DNA of 6,799 nucleotides from an uncultured Erysipelotrichaceae bacterium (GTDB lineage: Bacteria; Bacillota_I; Bacilli_A; Erysipelotrichales; Coprobacillaceae), in contig CAMFRJ010000064.1 of NCBI GenBank assembly GCA_945981915.1, forward strand, positions 1-6,799, given 5' to 3'. Below the pieces are notes generated by a model that was not told the DNA's origin, searched no databases, and worked only from the letters and a program-made list of their open reading frames with translations. The translations under genes and the position numbers were made by a program. Positions within the stretch are counted from its first letter, which is position 1. Each line of letters starts with the position of its first letter. Positions 6,247 through 6,799 of this stretch are shown here, one piece after another.

Positions 6247-6717
6247 ATGAAAAGATTGAAAGCAGATCAATTTGCTGATCAATGGGCTTTGTTGACAGCA
6301 GGACAAAAAGAACATTTTAATATGATGACTATATCTTGGGGAGGAATGGGAACATTATGGAATAAACCAGTTGTGACAGTTTATGTCAAGCCATGTCGTT
6401 ATACTTATGAATTCATGGAAAAAAATGATTATTTTGTGGTGTCTTTCTTTGGTGGTACACATAAAGAAGATTTAAATATTTTAGGAACTCATTCAGGAAG
6501 ACATGAAGATAAACTGTCATTGACTTCTTTAACACCAATTGAAATCAATCATGGAATGACCTATCAAGAAGCAACCCAAACAATTATTTGTAAAAAAATT
6601 TATGAACAAGATCTTAATCTCAATCAAATTCCTGTAGAAGCTATGAATGGTTATTATCGTAATGAACCGGTTCATCGTATGTTTATTGGTGAAATTATTG
6701 AAATCATAGAAAAATAG
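6247..6717 (+). CDS. Flavin reductase-like, FMN-binding split-barrel protein
   Basis: This 156-aa protein resembles the short flavin reductase-like proteins common in Clostridia-type bacteria, which bind FMN in a split beta-barrel. Characteristic stretches are LLTAG (15-19), FNMMTISWGGMGTLW (24-38), KPVVTVYVKPCRYTYEFM (40-57), FVVSFF (63-68), GTHSGRHEDK (80-89) and, near the end, HRMFIGEIIEI. In the family, the MTxSWG and RxT/RYTYE segments contact the flavin. The donor and acceptor are unknown, and such proteins may reduce free flavin or act as flavoprotein oxidoreductases. The start was set at ATG 6247 because AAGAGGTG (6233-6240) sits six bases upstream. An in-frame GTG at 6238 would add three residues but falls inside that ribosome binding site. 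The gene is alone on this strand, divergent from the DUF1848 gene. Confidence 0.92.
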   Translation: MKRLKADQFADQWALLTAGQKEHFNMMTISWGGMGTLWNKPVVTVYVKPCRYTYEFMEKNDYFVVSFFGGTHKEDLNILGTHSGRHEDKLSLTSLTPIEINHGMTYQEATQTIICKKIYEQDLNLNQIPVEAMNGYYRNEPVHRMFIGEIIEIIEK

Positions 6718-6733
6718 AGCTAATTATAGCTCT
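6716..6733. terminator. Small hairpin at the convergent ends of the flavin reductase and right-edge genes
   Basis: AGAGCTA (6716-6722) pairs with TAGCTCT (6727-6733) around an ATTA loop. On the minus strand the stem is followed by ATTTTTC, a usable T-tract for the right-edge gene. On the plus strand only TTTG follows, so termination of the flavin reductase transcript is less certain. The plus stop (6715-6717) overlaps the stem, and the minus stop (6726-6724) lies in the loop. Confidence 0.7.
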
Positions 6734-6798
6734 TTGTAAAGGATATAAGAAGGGTGATATAAACCAGTTGGTTGATAATATTCATCTTTTATATATTC
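6724..6798 (-). CDS. C-terminal fragment of an unidentified gene entering from the right edge
   Basis: On the minus strand one frame is open from the window edge to TAA at 6726-6724, giving 24 residues that end in YHPSYILYKEL. The other two minus frames hit stops within the first few codons. The stop falls in the loop of a hairpin with a minus-strand T-tract, as at the other gene ends here, which supports a real gene. The short tail with a PTG and a final strand followed by KEL vaguely recalls the end of GNAT acetyltransferases, but that is too little to assign a family. Confidence 0.55.
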   Translation of the reverse strand, partial: EYIKDEYYQPTGLYHPSYILYKEL

Positions 6799-6799
6799 A

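Noticed and set aside
1..6799. A defence, toxin-antitoxin, phage or mobile-element system
   Set aside because: No recombinase, nuclease, repeat array or terminal inverted repeats are visible, and gene content and base composition look uniform and chromosomal.

Overview
The DNA is AT-rich and gene-dense, with strong GAGGTG/AGGAGG ribosome binding sites, TATAAT-like -10 boxes and T-tract hairpin terminators. Together with a Bacillus-type IspH, a lactose/cellobiose-type PTS IIB protein and a possible YqfQ/VrrA-like protein beside ispH, this points to a low-GC Gram-positive bacterium (Bacillota). A gut member of the Erysipelotrichia/Clostridia type is plausible, but the genus cannot be fixed from this window. 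No rRNA, tRNA, CRISPR array, insertion sequence, phage gene or toxin-antitoxin pair is visible. The segment looks like ordinary chromosome.

Layout from left to right. (1) A minus-strand gene runs off the left edge: a LacI/GalR-type sugar-binding fold with no N-terminal DNA-binding domain and an unseen C-terminal part (2-1099). (2) A minus-strand Cof-type HAD phosphatase (1155-2006) ends in a hairpin terminator. (3) A divergent intergenic region leads to a plus-strand MATE-family exporter (2133-3482). (4) A minus-strand pair follows: a small protein possibly related to YqfQ/VrrA (4430-4756), then ispH (3488-4411). (5) A plus-strand stand-alone PTS IIB-like protein (4853-5260) has a good promoter. 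(6) A minus-strand DUF1848 protein (5265-6194) carries a C-terminal CxxxCxxC cluster and ends in QLSLF. (7) A plus-strand flavin reductase-like protein has its better start at 6247, not the upstream GTG at 6238. (8) The last 24 codons of a minus-strand gene enter from the right edge (6724-6799).

The genes do not form one pathway. They are short units in alternating directions: IspH makes isoprenoid precursors, the MATE protein exports solutes, the HAD enzyme dephosphorylates small molecules, and the flavin reductase-like and DUF1848 proteins are probable redox enzymes. The most distinctive structural feature is that all three convergent gene ends are only 4-6 bp apart. Each is folded into a single hairpin that overlaps both stop codons and probably serves as a two-way terminator.

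I found no clear new multi-gene system. The best leads are the DUF1848 protein, which combines a radical-SAM-like cysteine cluster in an unusual C-terminal place with a perfect match to the sliding-clamp-binding pentapeptide; the truncated sensor-like gene at the left edge; and the orphan PTS IIB protein.
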